Shown here piece after piece: positions 5,412-5,427 of a DNA stretch of 5,427 bases. The notes under the pieces were generated by a model that saw only the letters and a program-made list of their open reading frames with translations, had not been told where the DNA came from and made no database searches. The DNA comes from Nitrosopumilales archaeon (GTDB lineage: Archaea; Thermoproteota; Nitrososphaeria; Nitrososphaerales; Nitrosopumilaceae), in the NCBI GenBank assembly GCA_025350175.1, contig JANXYF010000093.1, positions 1 through 5,427 of the forward strand. Reading direction: 5' to 3'. A program made the translations under genes and the position numbers. Position 1 is the stretch's first letter. Every line of letters starts with the position of its first letter.

Positions 5412-5427
5412 AAGTTACAGTAATTGA

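Overview
The window looks like chromosomal DNA of an ammonia-oxidising type thaumarchaeon (Nitrososphaerota, Nitrosopumilus/Nitrosarchaeum-like). This is an inference. The supporting signs are strongly AT-rich DNA, tRNA genes without an encoded CCA end, TATA-like boxes about 25-26 nt upstream of start codons with no ribosome binding site (leaderless mRNAs), an Alg7/AglH-like GlcNAc-1-phosphate transferase, and a short Trm112-type zinc-ribbon protein. No mobile element, CRISPR array or phage gene is visible.

Layout. Positions 1-932 (+) hold the 3' part of a polyprenyl/dolichyl-phosphate sugar-1-phosphate transferase, translationally coupled (ATGA) to a 77-residue two-helix membrane protein. 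A tight four-gene operon converges on it from the minus strand (3532 down to 929). In transcription order it encodes a class IV PLP aminotransferase (IlvE type), a Gfo/Idh/MocA NAD-dependent oxidoreductase, a Trm112-like protein and a left-handed beta-helix acyltransferase of the WlbB/WbpD type. The two convergent units share a palindromic CTAG as stop codon, so there is no intergenic space between them. Further right, all on the minus strand, are a HIGH-superfamily nucleotidyltransferase-like gene with a TTG start (3569-4165), tRNA-Pro(CGG) (4234-4307) and a ferredoxin-NADP reductase-type flavoprotein (4357-5199, GTG start). A divergent intergenic region of about 130 bases follows, then tRNA-Ala(GGC) on the plus strand (5331-5404) with an oligo-T terminator.

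How the genes may work together. The membrane transferase would start a lipid-linked oligosaccharide, as in archaeal N-glycosylation. The oxidoreductase and hexapeptide acyltransferase resemble the WlbA/WlbB (WbpB/WbpD) pair that builds acetamido sugars, and could supply a sugar nucleotide to the same glycan. The aminotransferase at the head of the operon fits branched-chain amino acid metabolism better than sugar amination, and the Trm112-like protein fits neither role plainly. The operon is therefore either a mixed housekeeping unit or a less usual sugar pathway. The right half is ordinary housekeeping: NAD(P)/redox-type genes and tRNAs. I see no clear new defence or mobile system here.
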